This document shows positions 45,372 through 54,451 of a stretch of 64,000 bases of DNA, piece after piece (position 1 is the first letter of the stretch; every line of letters starts with the position of its first letter). This DNA is from Alphaproteobacteria bacterium (GTDB lineage: Bacteria; Pseudomonadota; Alphaproteobacteria; Rickettsiales; UBA3002). The notes under the pieces are model-generated. The model had not been told where the DNA came from, ran no database searches, and worked only from the letters and a program-made list of their open reading frames with translations. The DNA is taken from positions 1,797,816-1,861,815 of the forward strand of contig JAFLDD010000001.1 of the NCBI GenBank assembly GCA_017302575.1, read 5' to 3'. Position numbers and translations under genes: made by a program.

Positions 45372-45495
45372 GTGATGTGACGTGATTTGAAGTGTTGTTG
45401 TTGGTTTCAATCTACATGTAGGTAACGCGCTGGGCAATTTCAATCATCTGTGAAGAACGAAATATTTTTGTTGCTTTTCGCGTAAGTCGCAGTGC

Positions 45496-46329
45496 TCAGG
45501 CTTCTTGGTTTTTGAGGTGCATTTGATAGCGCGGTTCAAGCCATGTAGGGAGCGTGAGTGTCACCGCTAGATTGCCTATCAATGCTTCGCCGCCATCACC
45601 TACCATATCGAAGCGCGCGAACATAAGCCCTTGGTTAAGGTGGCGGCTTCGAAGTTCGCCAATCACCTTGCCGTCACGCAGAATATCTTTGTCTTCGGCG
45701 GGTAAGGGCTCTGCGCACTGAACGTGGTAAAAGCCTTTGCGGGCGATGGACTTATAGTGCATGCGCGCCGTGACTTCCTGCCCCACATAACAGCCTTTGG
45801 TAAAGCTAACGGCATTCAGCAAATCATAGCCGACATCGAGTAAGGTTTCCTGCTCCGTCGCATCGATGCCGCCTTCAGGAATCCCATGGTTAAGCCGCTC
45901 GATGACGAGATGGTCGAGGCTAATGGCTGCTGGGTTTGCAGTACCGTCATTACGCCAATGGCGTAGTGGAAGTATTGCGTGGCGCGGGTCTGCGAAGGTG
46001 AGGTGTGATGAGTCCTGCGATTGAGGGGTGAGGTAGCTTAGACACCAACCCTCACATTTGCTGATGGTTACTTTGGCGCGCAGTTTATAAAGTGAAAGTT
46101 TTTTGATGAGCGCCTCGGCTGTATCGTTGCGAACATCAAGCCAGTAGCCGTCGTCACGTTTGATGATGAAAAAGTCGTAATTCCATTTGCCCTGCGGCGA
46201 TAGCATCGCGCTGAAGATGGGTGCGTGGTCTGCATTCGCAATATCTTGCGTGATGATGCCTTGCAGGAAGGAGCTTGCGTCCTCACCAACAATACTAATC
46301 AGCGCCCGCGAATGATCAATCAGTTGCAT
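45496..46329 (-). CDS. ygfZ: YgfZ/GcvT-like folate-binding protein
   Basis: 277 aa. Supports assembly or repair of Fe-S proteins. The diagnostic KGCYVGQEVTARM motif is present, with N-terminal IVGEDASSFLQGIITQDI. It lies between AlgH and Usg genes on the same strand. Confidence 0.92.
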   Translation of the reverse strand: MQLIDHSRALISIVGEDASSFLQGIITQDIANADHAPIFSAMLSPQGKWNYDFFIIKRDDGYWLDVRNDTAEALIKKLSLYKLRAKVTISKCEGWCLSYLTPQSQDSSHLTFADPRHAILPLRHWRNDGTANPAAISLDHLVIERLNHGIPEGGIDATEQETLLDVGYDLLNAVSFTKGCYVGQEVTARMHYKSIARKGFYHVQCAEPLPAEDKDILRDGKVIGELRSRHLNQGLMFARFDMVGDGGEALIGNLAVTLTLPTWLEPRYQMHLKNQEA

Positions 46330-46360
46330 GACTTCTATATAGGGTGAATTTCGCGACTGT

Positions 46361-46639
46361 CTAATGAATCGTCGAGAGGCCGCGTATGAATTGGAACTGG
46401 CTTGGCTTAATAAGCTCGGTGTGCGCCACGGTGACGGAGTGGATTTTGCCGTCCAACTCGCGATTCCAGAAATCGATGAATTTTGTTAGCACAGGAAATT
46501 TGGGTGCAAGATCCAACTCTTGCCAGACAAAGCTTTGTAGTAATTTCGGATGATCGGGCATGTGGTAGAGAATTTCGGCCGTCGTAAGGCGGTAATCTCT
46601 CACCATCTTTTCAAAGTCTTCGCGTTCGTTTTTCGCCAT
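46361..46639 (-). CDS. Usg family protein
   Basis: 92 aa. Matches the alphaproteobacterial Usg family: DYRLTTAEILYHMPDHP, QSFVWQELDLAPKFPVLTKFIDFW. Function unknown; the name comes from its position near trp genes in some species, which is not the case here. TATAAT lies 8 bp before the start with a TTCACG -35 (17-bp spacer), so the leader is very short. Confidence 0.9.
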   Translation of the reverse strand: MAKNEREDFEKMVRDYRLTTAEILYHMPDHPKLLQSFVWQELDLAPKFPVLTKFIDFWNRELDGKIHSVTVAHTELIKPSQFQFIRGLSTIH

Positions 46640-46694
46640 ACGCCTCTATTATATAGCAGAAATTTGCGTTCGTGAAAACGCTGTTTTCATTAGA

Positions 46695-46740
46695 AGGGGC
46701 ATTGACCCCGCCGCTACGCGGCTCGACTACCGGCTACGCG
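46695..46740. repeat. hairpin-rich intergenic repeat, family 2, copy C
   Basis: GGGG-CATTGA-CCCC, then GCCGC-TAC-GCGGC and ACCG-GCTACG-CGGT. The middle hairpin and CTCG match copies A and B, with a different triloop. It lies between the divergent Usg and transglycosylase genes. Confidence 0.6.
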
Positions 46741-46848
46741 GTCTGACGTGCATGGCAAAAAGGACACGCCAGATTGTGAACATTTTAGATAAGTGTTTGA
46801 AAAATTATTTTATTTTGTGATTGGCGCGCGATTTGCTACCTTAAACCT

Positions 46849-47727
46849 ATGCGCCGTATTTTCCTAATCACTGCGATGGTTTTTGCTTCGTCCGCACAAT
46901 TGGCGGTGGCGGACGCGCTGATTGATGGCGCAAAACAATGTACCCAGTATTTCCCCACGGAAGAGCAAAACCGCGCGATTCCAGTGCATTTGCTTGCGGC
47001 GATCTCGACAACGGAAACAGGTCGCTATCATGAAGGACTAGGCATGGCAGTGCCATGGCCTTGGACCATTAACGTAGAAGGTAAGGGCTATTATTATAGC
47101 TCGAAGGCGGAGGCGATTTCCGCCACGCAGAAGTTTCTGGCGCAAGGTAAACGCTCGATCGACGTAGGCTGCATGCAGGTGAATCTCAAGCATCACCCGA
47201 AAGCGTTTCGCAATCTCAATGAGGCGTTTGATCCTGCGACTAATGTTGGCTATGCCGCACGATTCTTGAGCGAAAATTTTGCTGAAATGGGCAACTGGAT
47301 CAAAGCGGCGGCATCGTATCATTCGCGTACGACGAGTCGTGGTAATGCGTATCTTGGTCGCGTTGAAAAGAATTGGACGAGCATTGTCAATAAAGTGCGT
47401 GCAGCTCGTGGCGAACAGCAAGTTGCTTCTGCTGCTCCTGCCATGAAAGCGCAGGCGGCAATGCCAAGCGTGATTACTCACCGAGCGGGTAACCGAATTA
47501 ATAGTACGCATGGTGTGCGTATGATTGAGGTGAGCCAAGAGCCAACCGTAGCAAGAGCGCAGCGTAGTGATGTGTTGGTCATTCGTACGGCGCAAGCGGA
47601 GCAGACGCGCTATCAAGGGCCCGCAGAGGCGACGATCACACGTAGTGTTTCCCAAAGCAGTATTGACAGGCCGGCTGCGCAGAGTAATGTGAGCGCACGT
47701 CAACCAAACTTTGTATTTGCAAACTAA
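46849..47727 (+). CDS. exported lytic transglycosylase (SLT-type)
   Basis: 292 aa. Signal peptide (~1-21), then a goose-lysozyme/SLT fold: HLLAAISTTETGRYHEGL holds the catalytic Glu (about 56), followed by SIDVGCMQVNLKHHPKAF and NVGYAARFLSENF, the pattern of SLT domains in conjugation and flagellar systems. The C-terminal ~100 residues are low-complexity. Function: cleaves peptidoglycan. The stop overlaps the zf-CHCC start. Confidence 0.88.
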   Translation: MRRIFLITAMVFASSAQLAVADALIDGAKQCTQYFPTEEQNRAIPVHLLAAISTTETGRYHEGLGMAVPWPWTINVEGKGYYYSSKAEAISATQKFLAQGKRSIDVGCMQVNLKHHPKAFRNLNEAFDPATNVGYAARFLSENFAEMGNWIKAAASYHSRTTSRGNAYLGRVEKNWTSIVNKVRAARGEQQVASAAPAMKAQAAMPSVITHRAGNRINSTHGVRMIEVSQEPTVARAQRSDVLVIRTAQAEQTRYQGPAEATITRSVSQSSIDRPAAQSNVSARQPNFVFAN

Positions 47728-47903
47728 TGACCCAGACCTTTGAAACGATTCAAGCAATCAGCCGCGAAGTCGCTTGTGATGGCGGCGGTGGTGCGCTTGG
47801 CCACCCAAAAGTGTATTTGCATATCGACCAAGATAAGGGTGACAAAGTCGTGTGTCCTTACTGCAGTCGCACCTATATTTATCGTGAAGGGAAAGCTGCA
47901 TGA
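47727..47903 (+). CDS. zf-CHCC (NDUFS6-like) zinc-finger protein
   Basis: 58 aa. Zinc ligands Cys in REVACDGG, His in ALGHPKV, and Cys-x2-Cys in VVCPYCSRTY match the zf-CHCC domain shared with the mitochondrial complex I subunit NDUFS6. It starts in the stop of the transglycosylase gene and its stop overlaps the HIG1 gene by 4 bp, so three genes are translationally coupled. Complex I link is by homology only. Confidence 0.88.
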   Translation: MTQTFETIQAISREVACDGGGGALGHPKVYLHIDQDKGDKVVCPYCSRTYIYREGKAA

Positions 47904-48094
47904 GCGGTACATTGCCCATCATTCTCATCGGCTTCATGATTGCTACGGCGATTGTGTTGGTAATCGGTATTTTTCTGATGGCGCAGGGTGGTGAAGCAAA
48001 CCGCAAGTACGGTAATAAGATGATGGTGATGCGTGTCGTGCTCCAAGCTTGCGCACTCGCTACCTTTGCAGCATTGCTCGTTTCAAAAGCCTAA
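47900..48094 (+). CDS. HIG1 domain protein
   Basis: 64 aa with two membrane helices (about 5-28 and 45-62) and the HIG1 signature ANRKYGNKMMVMRVVLQA between them. In mitochondria HIG1 proteins help assemble respiratory supercomplexes and cytochrome oxidase; a similar role here is inference. Follows the zf-CHCC gene with ATGA overlap. Confidence 0.9.
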   Translation: MSGTLPIILIGFMIATAIVLVIGIFLMAQGGEANRKYGNKMMVMRVVLQACALATFAALLVSKA

Positions 48095-48176
48095 TAGATA
48101 TATGCGCTCAAGCGGCGCTGAGCCTAAGGCTCTTAATGTGCTTTCAACCAGCAGTTTTTAATTTGATGCGCTGCAC

Positions 48177-48190
48177 TGCAAGCGCTTGCA
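48177..48190. promoter_or_regulatory. perfect 14-bp palindrome before etfBA
   Basis: TGCAAGCGCTTGCA, 46 bp before the etfB ATG. Fits the general LacI/GalR-family operator form (TG-N-AA-N-CG-N-T-N2-CA). Candidate repressor site; inference. Confidence 0.5.
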
Positions 48191-48235
48191 TTTTAAAACA
48201 AAAACCCGCACACTCCCCTGAACAAGGAGTTCTCG

Positions 48236-48985
48236 ATGCGTATTCTCGTACCGGTCAAAAGAGTTGTCGATTACAACGTCAAAATTCGTGTGAAGCCTGA
48301 CCAATCAGGTGTGGAACTGGCGAACGTCAAAATGTCGATGAATCCATTCGACGAAATCGCCATGGAAGAGGCGATTCGCTTGAAAGAAAAAGGTATCGCT
48401 ACGGAAGTGATCGCCGTTTCGATGGGCGCTAAGACAAGCGAGGAAACGCTTCGCACAGCACTTGCGCTTGGTGCGGATAAAGCCATTTTGGTGCAAACCG
48501 AGGGCGCGATTGAACCGCTTGTTGCTGCAAAATTATTGCGCGCGATTGTGCAGAAAGAAACACCGAATTTGGTGATTTGTGGCAAGCAGGCGATTGATGA
48601 TGATGCCAACCAAACAGGTCAAATGCTTGCGGCGCTTTTGGGTTGGCCGCAGGCAACCTTTGCGTCGAAGTTAGTTATCAATGGCGATGAAGCAGAAGTC
48701 ACCCGCGAGGTTGATGGTGGCTTGATGACAATCGCTGTGAAATTACCAGCCGTGGTGACGACCGACCTGCGATTGAACGAGCCGCGCTATGCAAAGCTGC
48801 CTGATATTATGAAGGCGCGCAGCAAACCGCTTACTGTGATTCCCGCTGCTGAGCTTGGTGTGGATTTAGTGTCGCGCACGAAGACGCTGAAAGTAGAAGA
48901 ACCTGCGAAGCGCAAAGGTGGCGTGAAGGTAAAGACGGTTGCAGAGTTGGTTGATAAACTGAAGAATGAAGCGAAGGTAGTGTAA
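48236..48985 (+). CDS. etfB: electron transfer flavoprotein beta subunit
   Basis: 249 aa. Binds AMP and pairs with EtfA to pass electrons from acyl-CoA and other dehydrogenases to ETF-quinone oxidoreductase. Signature [37 protein letters not shown], and the AMP-binding segment [25 protein letters not shown] are present. Strong AAGGAG site. It overlaps etfA by one base. Confidence 0.96.
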   Translation: MRILVPVKRVVDYNVKIRVKPDQSGVELANVKMSMNPFDEIAMEEAIRLKEKGIATEVIAVSMGAKTSEETLRTALALGADKAILVQTEGAIEPLVAAKLLRAIVQKETPNLVICGKQAIDDDANQTGQMLAALLGWPQATFASKLVINGDEAEVTREVDGGLMTIAVKLPAVVTTDLRLNEPRYAKLPDIMKARSKPLTVIPAAELGVDLVSRTKTLKVEEPAKRKGGVKVKTVAELVDKLKNEAKVV

Positions 48986-49914
48986 TGAGTATTCTCGTTG
49001 TTGCAGAACATGACGGTGCATTCATCACCCCCGCGACGCGTGCGACGATTGGTGCGGCTCAAAAAATCGGCGGCGATATTGATGTGCTGCTAGCGGGCCA
49101 TAATATTGCTGCGGTGACAACTGCTGCAAAATCACTCGCAGGAGTTCGCAAAATTTTGGTAGAAGATGATGCGATTTATGCGCACCCGCTTGCTGAAAAC
49201 TTGGCGCCATTTATTGCGGAATATGCTGCGGGATATTCGCACATATTAGCGGTGGCGACTTCGGTTGGAAAAGACGTCATGCCGCGCGTTGCTGCACTGC
49301 TTGATGTTCAGCAGATTTCTGAAATTACCAGCGTTGTAAGTGCTGATACGTTCATCAGGCCGATCTATGCGGGTAATGCTCTGGAGACGGTGCAATCGCT
49401 TGATAAGATAAAAGTGATAACAGTGCGGGGTACGAGCTTTGATAAGGTTGCGGAGACTGGCGGCAGTGCCGAAGTGGTGGATGTGCCAGCCATTGCCGTT
49501 GCTGCAAGCTCGCGCTTTGTGGGTATGGAAGGCGTGAAGAGTGATAGGCCAGAGTTGACCAGTGCGCGTGTTGTGGTATCGGGCGGGCGTGGTGTTGGCA
49601 GCAAAGAGAACTTTGCGATTATCGATAAGCTTGCCTTAAAGCTGAATGCGGCAGTTGGCGCGTCGCGCGCTGCGGTGGATGCAGGCTATGTGCCAAATGA
49701 TTATCAGGTTGGACAGACGGGTAAAGTCGTGGCCCCCGAGCTTTATATTGCGGTGGGAATTTCAGGTGCGATTCAGCACCTTGCTGGTATGAAAGAAAGC
49801 AAAGTGATTGTGGCGATTAACAAAGACGAGAATGCGCCGATTTTCGAAATCGCTGATTATGGGCTGGTGGGTGATCTGTTCCAGATATTGCCAGAACTTG
49901 AAGCGGCGCTCTAG
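48985..49914 (+). CDS. etfA: electron transfer flavoprotein alpha subunit
   Basis: 309 aa. FAD-binding C-terminal domain: [55 protein letters not shown], and [23 protein letters not shown]-terminal domain [14 protein letters not shown]. Partner of EtfB. Confidence 0.97.
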   Translation: MSILVVAEHDGAFITPATRATIGAAQKIGGDIDVLLAGHNIAAVTTAAKSLAGVRKILVEDDAIYAHPLAENLAPFIAEYAAGYSHILAVATSVGKDVMPRVAALLDVQQISEITSVVSADTFIRPIYAGNALETVQSLDKIKVITVRGTSFDKVAETGGSAEVVDVPAIAVAASSRFVGMEGVKSDRPELTSARVVVSGGRGVGSKENFAIIDKLALKLNAAVGASRAAVDAGYVPNDYQVGQTGKVVAPELYIAVGISGAIQHLAGMKESKVIVAINKDENAPIFEIADYGLVGDLFQILPELEAAL

Positions 49915-50294
49915 CGCCCACGCCACGCTGAGGGTGCAGGCCTCATCTGTGGGTCTAGGATTGAATCAGCAATCGTTGGCTCAGATTTGCCACGTTTTCT
50001 AACCGCTTCTCGAAGTGTGTCAACGTGAGATGGTGTTAATTCAATCGTCATGCTATTGCCACCAATTGTTTCGATTGATACGCCATGTTTTTCGAGTGCT
50101 GCAATCAACTTCATGCCTATTGGGGTAGGGAATTCAGCAGAAAAATGGCTAATCATATCTTCTTCTTTAGGTAGATGAAACATACCATGGTGTGAAGTGG
50201 TGCTGTCGAATTTATAGTCAGGATTTGGGTGTGCCTGCCACTGACCGCCTAGCTCATTAGCGAGGAATTTCGTTGTGGATTGGAACCATTTCAT
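49911..50294 (-). CDS. orphan protein, 127 aa
   Basis: Not recognised. Soluble, with an N-terminal segment (TTKFLANELGGQWQAHPN) that resembles the start of the next gene upstream (LSKLNEVIGGNWSYRSE), hinting at common ancestry. A middle alpha/beta part (AALEKHGVSIETIGGNSMTIEL) and a basic C-terminus follow. It lies 34 bp after the 50329 gene, likely one operon. The stop overlaps that of etfA. Confidence 0.6.
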   Translation of the reverse strand: MKWFQSTTKFLANELGGQWQAHPNPDYKFDSTTSHHGMFHLPKEEDMISHFSAEFPTPIGMKLIAALEKHGVSIETIGGNSMTIELTPSHVDTLREAVRKRGKSEPTIADSILDPQMRPAPSAWRGR

Positions 50295-50328
50295 AGCGGC
50301 CTCTTAAAGTGATTGATGCTTGTTGCAT

Positions 50329-50649
50329 TTAATAGAGTTCTGGCGAGTCAGCAATACCACTCAGTTTCGTGTAGTGATCGACCAAGTTTGGTCTGGGCTG
50401 CATTTTGTATAGAGCTGAAAGATCCGCATCGCCACTGATACTCAACGTAACTTTGTCGTCGGTGCGGCGTGGTGGAGGGTCGTTCACGTTTGCAGTAATG
50501 CCGTGACTTTCAGACAGGCAGGTGGAAACATCGTTAGCAACGCTTCTATGCAGGAGGTCGCTTTCGAAGATATTGCGCTCCGACCTGTAACTCCAGTTTC
50601 CGCCAATCACTTCATTTAGTTTTGACAAGGTTCCATGACTCATCGCCAT
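50329..50649 (-). CDS. orphan protein, 106 aa
   Basis: Not recognised. Soluble. The N-terminal LNEVIGGNWSY segment resembles the gene that follows it. A strand region (DDKVTLSISGDADLSAL) lies near the C-terminus. AGGAGATGG precedes the ATG. A TCAYA box lies 45 bp upstream. Confidence 0.6.
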   Translation of the reverse strand: MAMSHGTLSKLNEVIGGNWSYRSERNIFESDLLHRSVANDVSTCLSESHGITANVNDPPPRRTDDKVTLSISGDADLSALYKMQPRPNLVDHYTKLSGIADSPELY

Positions 50650-50667
50650 CTCCTATTTGTTGTGATA

Positions 50668-50711
50668 TTTGTACCAAAGCTTGCCAAAGCGTGTGTGAAC
50701 CTTTTATGAAG
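50668..50711 (-). promoter_or_regulatory. TCAYA-type direct repeat box with weak -10
   Basis: On the minus strand CTTCATA-AAAG-GTTCACA (50694-50711), 20 bp, then TACAAA (50668-50673). Upstream of the 50649 orphan gene and next to divergent nadE. Confidence 0.55.
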
Positions 50712-50716
50712 ATGCT

Positions 50717-52348
50717 ATGAGTCAAACGCTGCGTATTGCCCTTGCCCAGCTTAATGTCACGGTCGGTGATATTGAGGGGAACGCGACGCGCATTATTCAA
50801 GCCGCGCGCGATGCCGATGCACAAGGTGCTGATTTACTGCTCACTCCTGAGATGGTGCTAACGGGCTATCCCCCTGAAGATCTTATTTTAATGCCTGCTT
50901 TTCGTGCGGCGTGCCGTGCGCAGGTGGAAGCCATAACGATGGCCACGAAGGATTTGCGCTGTGCGCTGATCTTGGGGACGCTCTGGGAAGAGCAGGGGCG
51001 TATTTATAATGCCAGTGTGTTGGTAGAGGCTGGGAAAACCACGCGTATCCGCTTGAAACATGATTTGCCGAATTATGGCGTGTTTGATGAAAAGCGCGTG
51101 TTTGCCGTAGGTGCGGAACCAACCGTGCTATCATGGCGTGGCCATAAACTTGGCGTGTTGATTTGTGAAGAAGTGTGGGACACAGAATTGCCCCTGCTGC
51201 TTGCTAAGCAAGGTGCTGAAATATTGCTAGTGCAGAATGCGTCGCCTTACCATATTGGCAAGGCATGGCAGCGTAGCCAAGTAGTGTCGGCTGCATCGCA
51301 GGCGACAGGGCTGCCAGTGGTGTATCTCAATCTTGTCGGCGGGCAGGACGAATTGGTGTTTGATGGCCGCTCCTATGTGCATGAGCCGAACCGCAAGGAC
51401 GCGGTGTGGCTCAAAGCATTTGAGGAACACCTAGGGCTAGTGACCTTTGAGAAAACAGCTATGGGTTGGCAGGTGGTGGATGGCCCAAAAACCGCCGATA
51501 TGAGCAATGCTGAAACGATCTATAAAGCGCTGGTGTTGGGCCTTCGTGACTATGTGACCAAGAACGGATTCCCCAGCGTGGTGCTGGGACTTTCGGGCGG
51601 TATTGATTCGGGCTTGAGTGCCGCCATCGCGGTAGATGCGCTGGGTGCTGACAAGGTCATCGGCATTAAACTTTCGTCGCCCTTTACTTCGAAAGACAGT
51701 GTTGAGGACGCGGATGCGCTAGCCAAAAGCCTAGGGATTCGCTGCGAATCTGTGCCAATCACTGCGCTCATGGATGCGGCGCGTCTGGCGCTCAAGAATT
51801 TATTTTCAGGCCGCAAAGACGATACGACGGAAGAAAATATCCAAGCGCGTTTGCGCGGGTTGTTGCTGATGGCGGTATCGAACAAGTTTGGTCATATGGT
51901 GCTTACTACGGGTAACAAATCCGAAATGTCGGTGGGCTATGCAACGCTTTATGGCGATATGTGCGGTGGGTTTTCCGTGCTGAAAGACGTGTATAAAACC
52001 ACGGTGTTCAAGCTGTCGCGTTGGCGTAATACGCAAAATGCGGTGATTCCTGAGCGGATGATCACCAAGTCGCCTACGGCAGAGTTGCGCCATAACCAAA
52101 AAGACGAAGACTCGCTGCCGCCATACGATGTGCTGGATACTATCTTGCGCGGGTTGATCGAGAGGCGCTTAGCAGTGGCGGAGTTGGTTGCAGAAGGCTT
52201 GAACGAAGAAACGGTGACACGCGTAGCACGTATGGTGATCGGGGCGGAATATAAGCGCCGCCAGAGCGCTCCAGGCGTGAAAGTGACGCCCATGGCCTTT
52301 GGTCGTGACCGCCGTTGGCCGATTACTAACAAATGGCGCTTCTTGTAA
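50717..52348 (+). CDS. nadE: glutamine-dependent NAD+ synthetase
   Basis: 543 aa. N-terminal nitrilase-type glutaminase with the Glu-Lys-Cys triad (TPEMVLTG, about 45; RLKHDLPNY, about 114; VLICEEVW, about 150). C-terminal synthetase with P-loop GLSGGIDSGLSAAIAVDALG and TTGNKSEMSVGYATLYGD. Completes NAD synthesis from deamido-NAD. Confidence 0.97.
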   Translation: MSQTLRIALAQLNVTVGDIEGNATRIIQAARDADAQGADLLLTPEMVLTGYPPEDLILMPAFRAACRAQVEAITMATKDLRCALILGTLWEEQGRIYNASVLVEAGKTTRIRLKHDLPNYGVFDEKRVFAVGAEPTVLSWRGHKLGVLICEEVWDTELPLLLAKQGAEILLVQNASPYHIGKAWQRSQVVSAASQATGLPVVYLNLVGGQDELVFDGRSYVHEPNRKDAVWLKAFEEHLGLVTFEKTAMGWQVVDGPKTADMSNAETIYKALVLGLRDYVTKNGFPSVVLGLSGGIDSGLSAAIAVDALGADKVIGIKLSSPFTSKDSVEDADALAKSLGIRCESVPITALMDAARLALKNLFSGRKDDTTEENIQARLRGLLLMAVSNKFGHMVLTTGNKSEMSVGYATLYGDMCGGFSVLKDVYKTTVFKLSRWRNTQNAVIPERMITKSPTAELRHNQKDEDSLPPYDVLDTILRGLIERRLAVAELVAEGLNEETVTRVARMVIGAEYKRRQSAPGVKVTPMAFGRDRRWPITNKWRFL

Positions 52349-52378
52349 TGCGTTTCAAAATCCTATAGAGCCTCCCCC

Positions 52379-53710
52379 ATGTCAGATAAAGTACTTGTTC
52401 GTTTTGCGCCGTCGCCCACTGGTTGGATCCATGTGGGGAACGTGCGTACGGCTCTCATCAACTACCTGTTCGCGAAGAACGCGGGCGGGCAGTTCATGCT
52501 GCGTATCGATGATACGGACCTTGCGCGTTCGACCGCCGAATATGAGCAGGGCATTCAGGAAGATTTGAAATGGCTCGGCTTGAACTGGGACACGTTCGCC
52601 AAGCAGTCAGATCGTTTTGACCGTTATGAACTCGCAAAAGAAAAACTGCTGGCCGATGGCCGCTTATATGCCTGCTACGAAACGGCAGAAGAAATCGATG
52701 TGAAGCGCAAGATGATGGCAAGCCGTGGTCTGCCGCCGATGTATGACCGCAGCGCGCTGAAGCTGACAGATGAAGAGAAGAAGAAGTACGAAAGCGAAGG
52801 TCGCAAGCCCCATTATCGCTTTAAAATGAATCATGCGCCTATCATTTGGGACGATATGGTGCGCGGCAAGGTTGAGTTTGATGGCGCGAAAATTTCCGAC
52901 CCCGTGCTGATTCGTGAAGACGGCGTGGCGCTATTCACCCTTTCGACCTCGGTGGATGATGGTGAGCTTAATATTACCCATATTATTCGTGGTGAAGACC
53001 ATGTGAGCAATACGGCGATTCAGGTGCAAATTATGGAAGCGCTGGGGCACAAGCTGCCACGCTTTGGGCACATGGCACTCTTGAAGATGAAAGAAGGAAA
53101 AATATCTAAGCGTGAAGGTGGAGGCGATATTCGTTCCTTGCGCCAAGAAGGTGTTTTCCCACTCGCGCTTGCTTCGTATCTTGCAAAAATCGGTACGTCG
53201 GATGCGATTGAATTAGGTGAGTCGTTGCAGGCATTAGAGCAAAGTTTTGCGATCGAGAAACTGGGCCGTGCCATGGCCAATTACGACCCTGAAGAGCTAG
53301 CACGCTTGAACCTGAAATTGCTGCATCACATGAGCTATGCGGATGCGAAAGCGCAATTGCCCGCGAGTGTGGATGAAGGTTTTTGGAACCAGATTCGTGG
53401 CAACTTGAAAAGCCTTGCCGAAGTGAAAGATTGGGTCGAATTGTTGCAACAGCCCATTACGCCTATCATTGAAGATAAAGAGTTCACGCATCAGGCTGCA
53501 AGCCTGTTGCCTGAAGGTGAGTGGGGCGCGCATTCGTGGGATGAATTCGTGAATAAGGTGAAAGAGGCGACGGGCCGTAAAGGCAAGGAGCTCTTCATGC
53601 CGCTTAGAATGGCTCTCACCGCCCGTCACGATGGGCCAGAGCTGAAGGCGTTATTTGCGATGCTTGGGCGCGAACGTGCCCAAAAACGTCTGATGGGCGA
53701 AGTGGCATAA
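52379..53710 (+). CDS. gltX: glutamate-tRNA ligase (GltX)
   Basis: 443 aa. HIGH-type motif as HVGN (18-21) in RFAPSPTGWIHVGNVRTAL and KMSKS-type motif as KISKREGG. Length fits the shorter of the two GltX forms often found together in alphaproteobacteria, one of which can charge tRNA-Gln for transamidation; which one this is cannot be told here. It follows nadE after 30 bp. Confidence 0.95.
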   Translation: MSDKVLVRFAPSPTGWIHVGNVRTALINYLFAKNAGGQFMLRIDDTDLARSTAEYEQGIQEDLKWLGLNWDTFAKQSDRFDRYELAKEKLLADGRLYACYETAEEIDVKRKMMASRGLPPMYDRSALKLTDEEKKKYESEGRKPHYRFKMNHAPIIWDDMVRGKVEFDGAKISDPVLIREDGVALFTLSTSVDDGELNITHIIRGEDHVSNTAIQVQIMEALGHKLPRFGHMALLKMKEGKISKREGGGDIRSLRQEGVFPLALASYLAKIGTSDAIELGESLQALEQSFAIEKLGRAMANYDPEELARLNLKLLHHMSYADAKAQLPASVDEGFWNQIRGNLKSLAEVKDWVELLQQPITPIIEDKEFTHQAASLLPEGEWGAHSWDEFVNKVKEATGRKGKELFMPLRMALTARHDGPELKALFAMLGRERAQKRLMGEVA

Positions 53711-53715
53711 GAAAT

Positions 53716-53760
53716 CTTCATCATTTCGTAACAATAATTCCCATACAAATTGTTTATAAT
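53716..53760 (+). promoter_or_regulatory. TCAYA-type direct repeat box plus TATAAT
   Basis: CTTCATC-ATTT-CGTAACA (53716-53733), 21 bp, then TATAAT (53755-53760), 23 bp before the EF-hand orphan gene. The right half-site departs from consensus but position is exact. Confidence 0.5.
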
Positions 53761-53783
53761 GACTGTGTAATCAATGGGTTTCT

Positions 53784-54404
53784 ATGGCATTTGGAATTGG
53801 TGCAGTTTTAGATTGGGCAACAACTCGTTACGAAAAGTGGCGTTTTGCACAAAGCGTTGGTGATGCAAATCAGGACGGTATACTTGAGCAACGCGAGATC
53901 ATGGCTGCCTTAAATAATAATCAGCGACAAGCGATCGATAGAGATTTTGCAGCAATTGCACGTCCTTTGGTAGAGAGATGGTACATGGATGTACAAGTAC
54001 AAAGGATGCTAGATGAAACCTTCGAGGAGGACGTCAGCTTAACGAGATTCGATAATTCTGACATCAGCCATTTAAATCAACCTTACATTGATCGGCTTAC
54101 CCGTTCTCTGCAGGATCGCATTGATGTTTATAGGTATTTGCCTGAATCTAGCAGAAGTGAACTTTTGGAGATTGCTAGAGATATTAGATTGGATGAGTCT
54201 ATCGAACATAGAAATAGAAGTGAAGTTGCGCGAGGCATGCTAGGAATGGCTAGATTGAGTGCTGATGCTGTGCAACTCAGCGATATGAGCGAGATTGCAG
54301 ATAGATTACTCTCGCCTGCGGATGAAGCTATTCTAAGGCAGCGCGCTGTTGAACTTTATCATCAGAGGCTTCGCGAAGAGAGAGAAGCTGGGCGATTAGC
54401 CTAA
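53784..54404 (+). CDS. orphan protein with one EF-hand
   Basis: 206 aa, soluble, mostly helical. A single canonical EF-hand loop DANQDGILEQRE (about 30-41) has Ca2+ ligands at the expected positions. The rest (for example DRLTRSLQDRIDVYRYLPESSR, and a highly charged C-terminus LYHQRLREEREAGRLA) matches nothing I know. AT-rich codon use (AGA, AUA) compared with gltX and cysS around it. It has its own promoter with a TCAYA box. Confidence 0.7.
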   Translation: MAFGIGAVLDWATTRYEKWRFAQSVGDANQDGILEQREIMAALNNNQRQAIDRDFAAIARPLVERWYMDVQVQRMLDETFEEDVSLTRFDNSDISHLNQPYIDRLTRSLQDRIDVYRYLPESSRSELLEIARDIRLDESIEHRNRSEVARGMLGMARLSADAVQLSDMSEIADRLLSPADEAILRQRAVELYHQRLREEREAGRLA

Positions 54405-54451
54405 TCAAGGCAACGTTTACATCCGCCAGCGAATCGCGTATAAGCCTTTTC

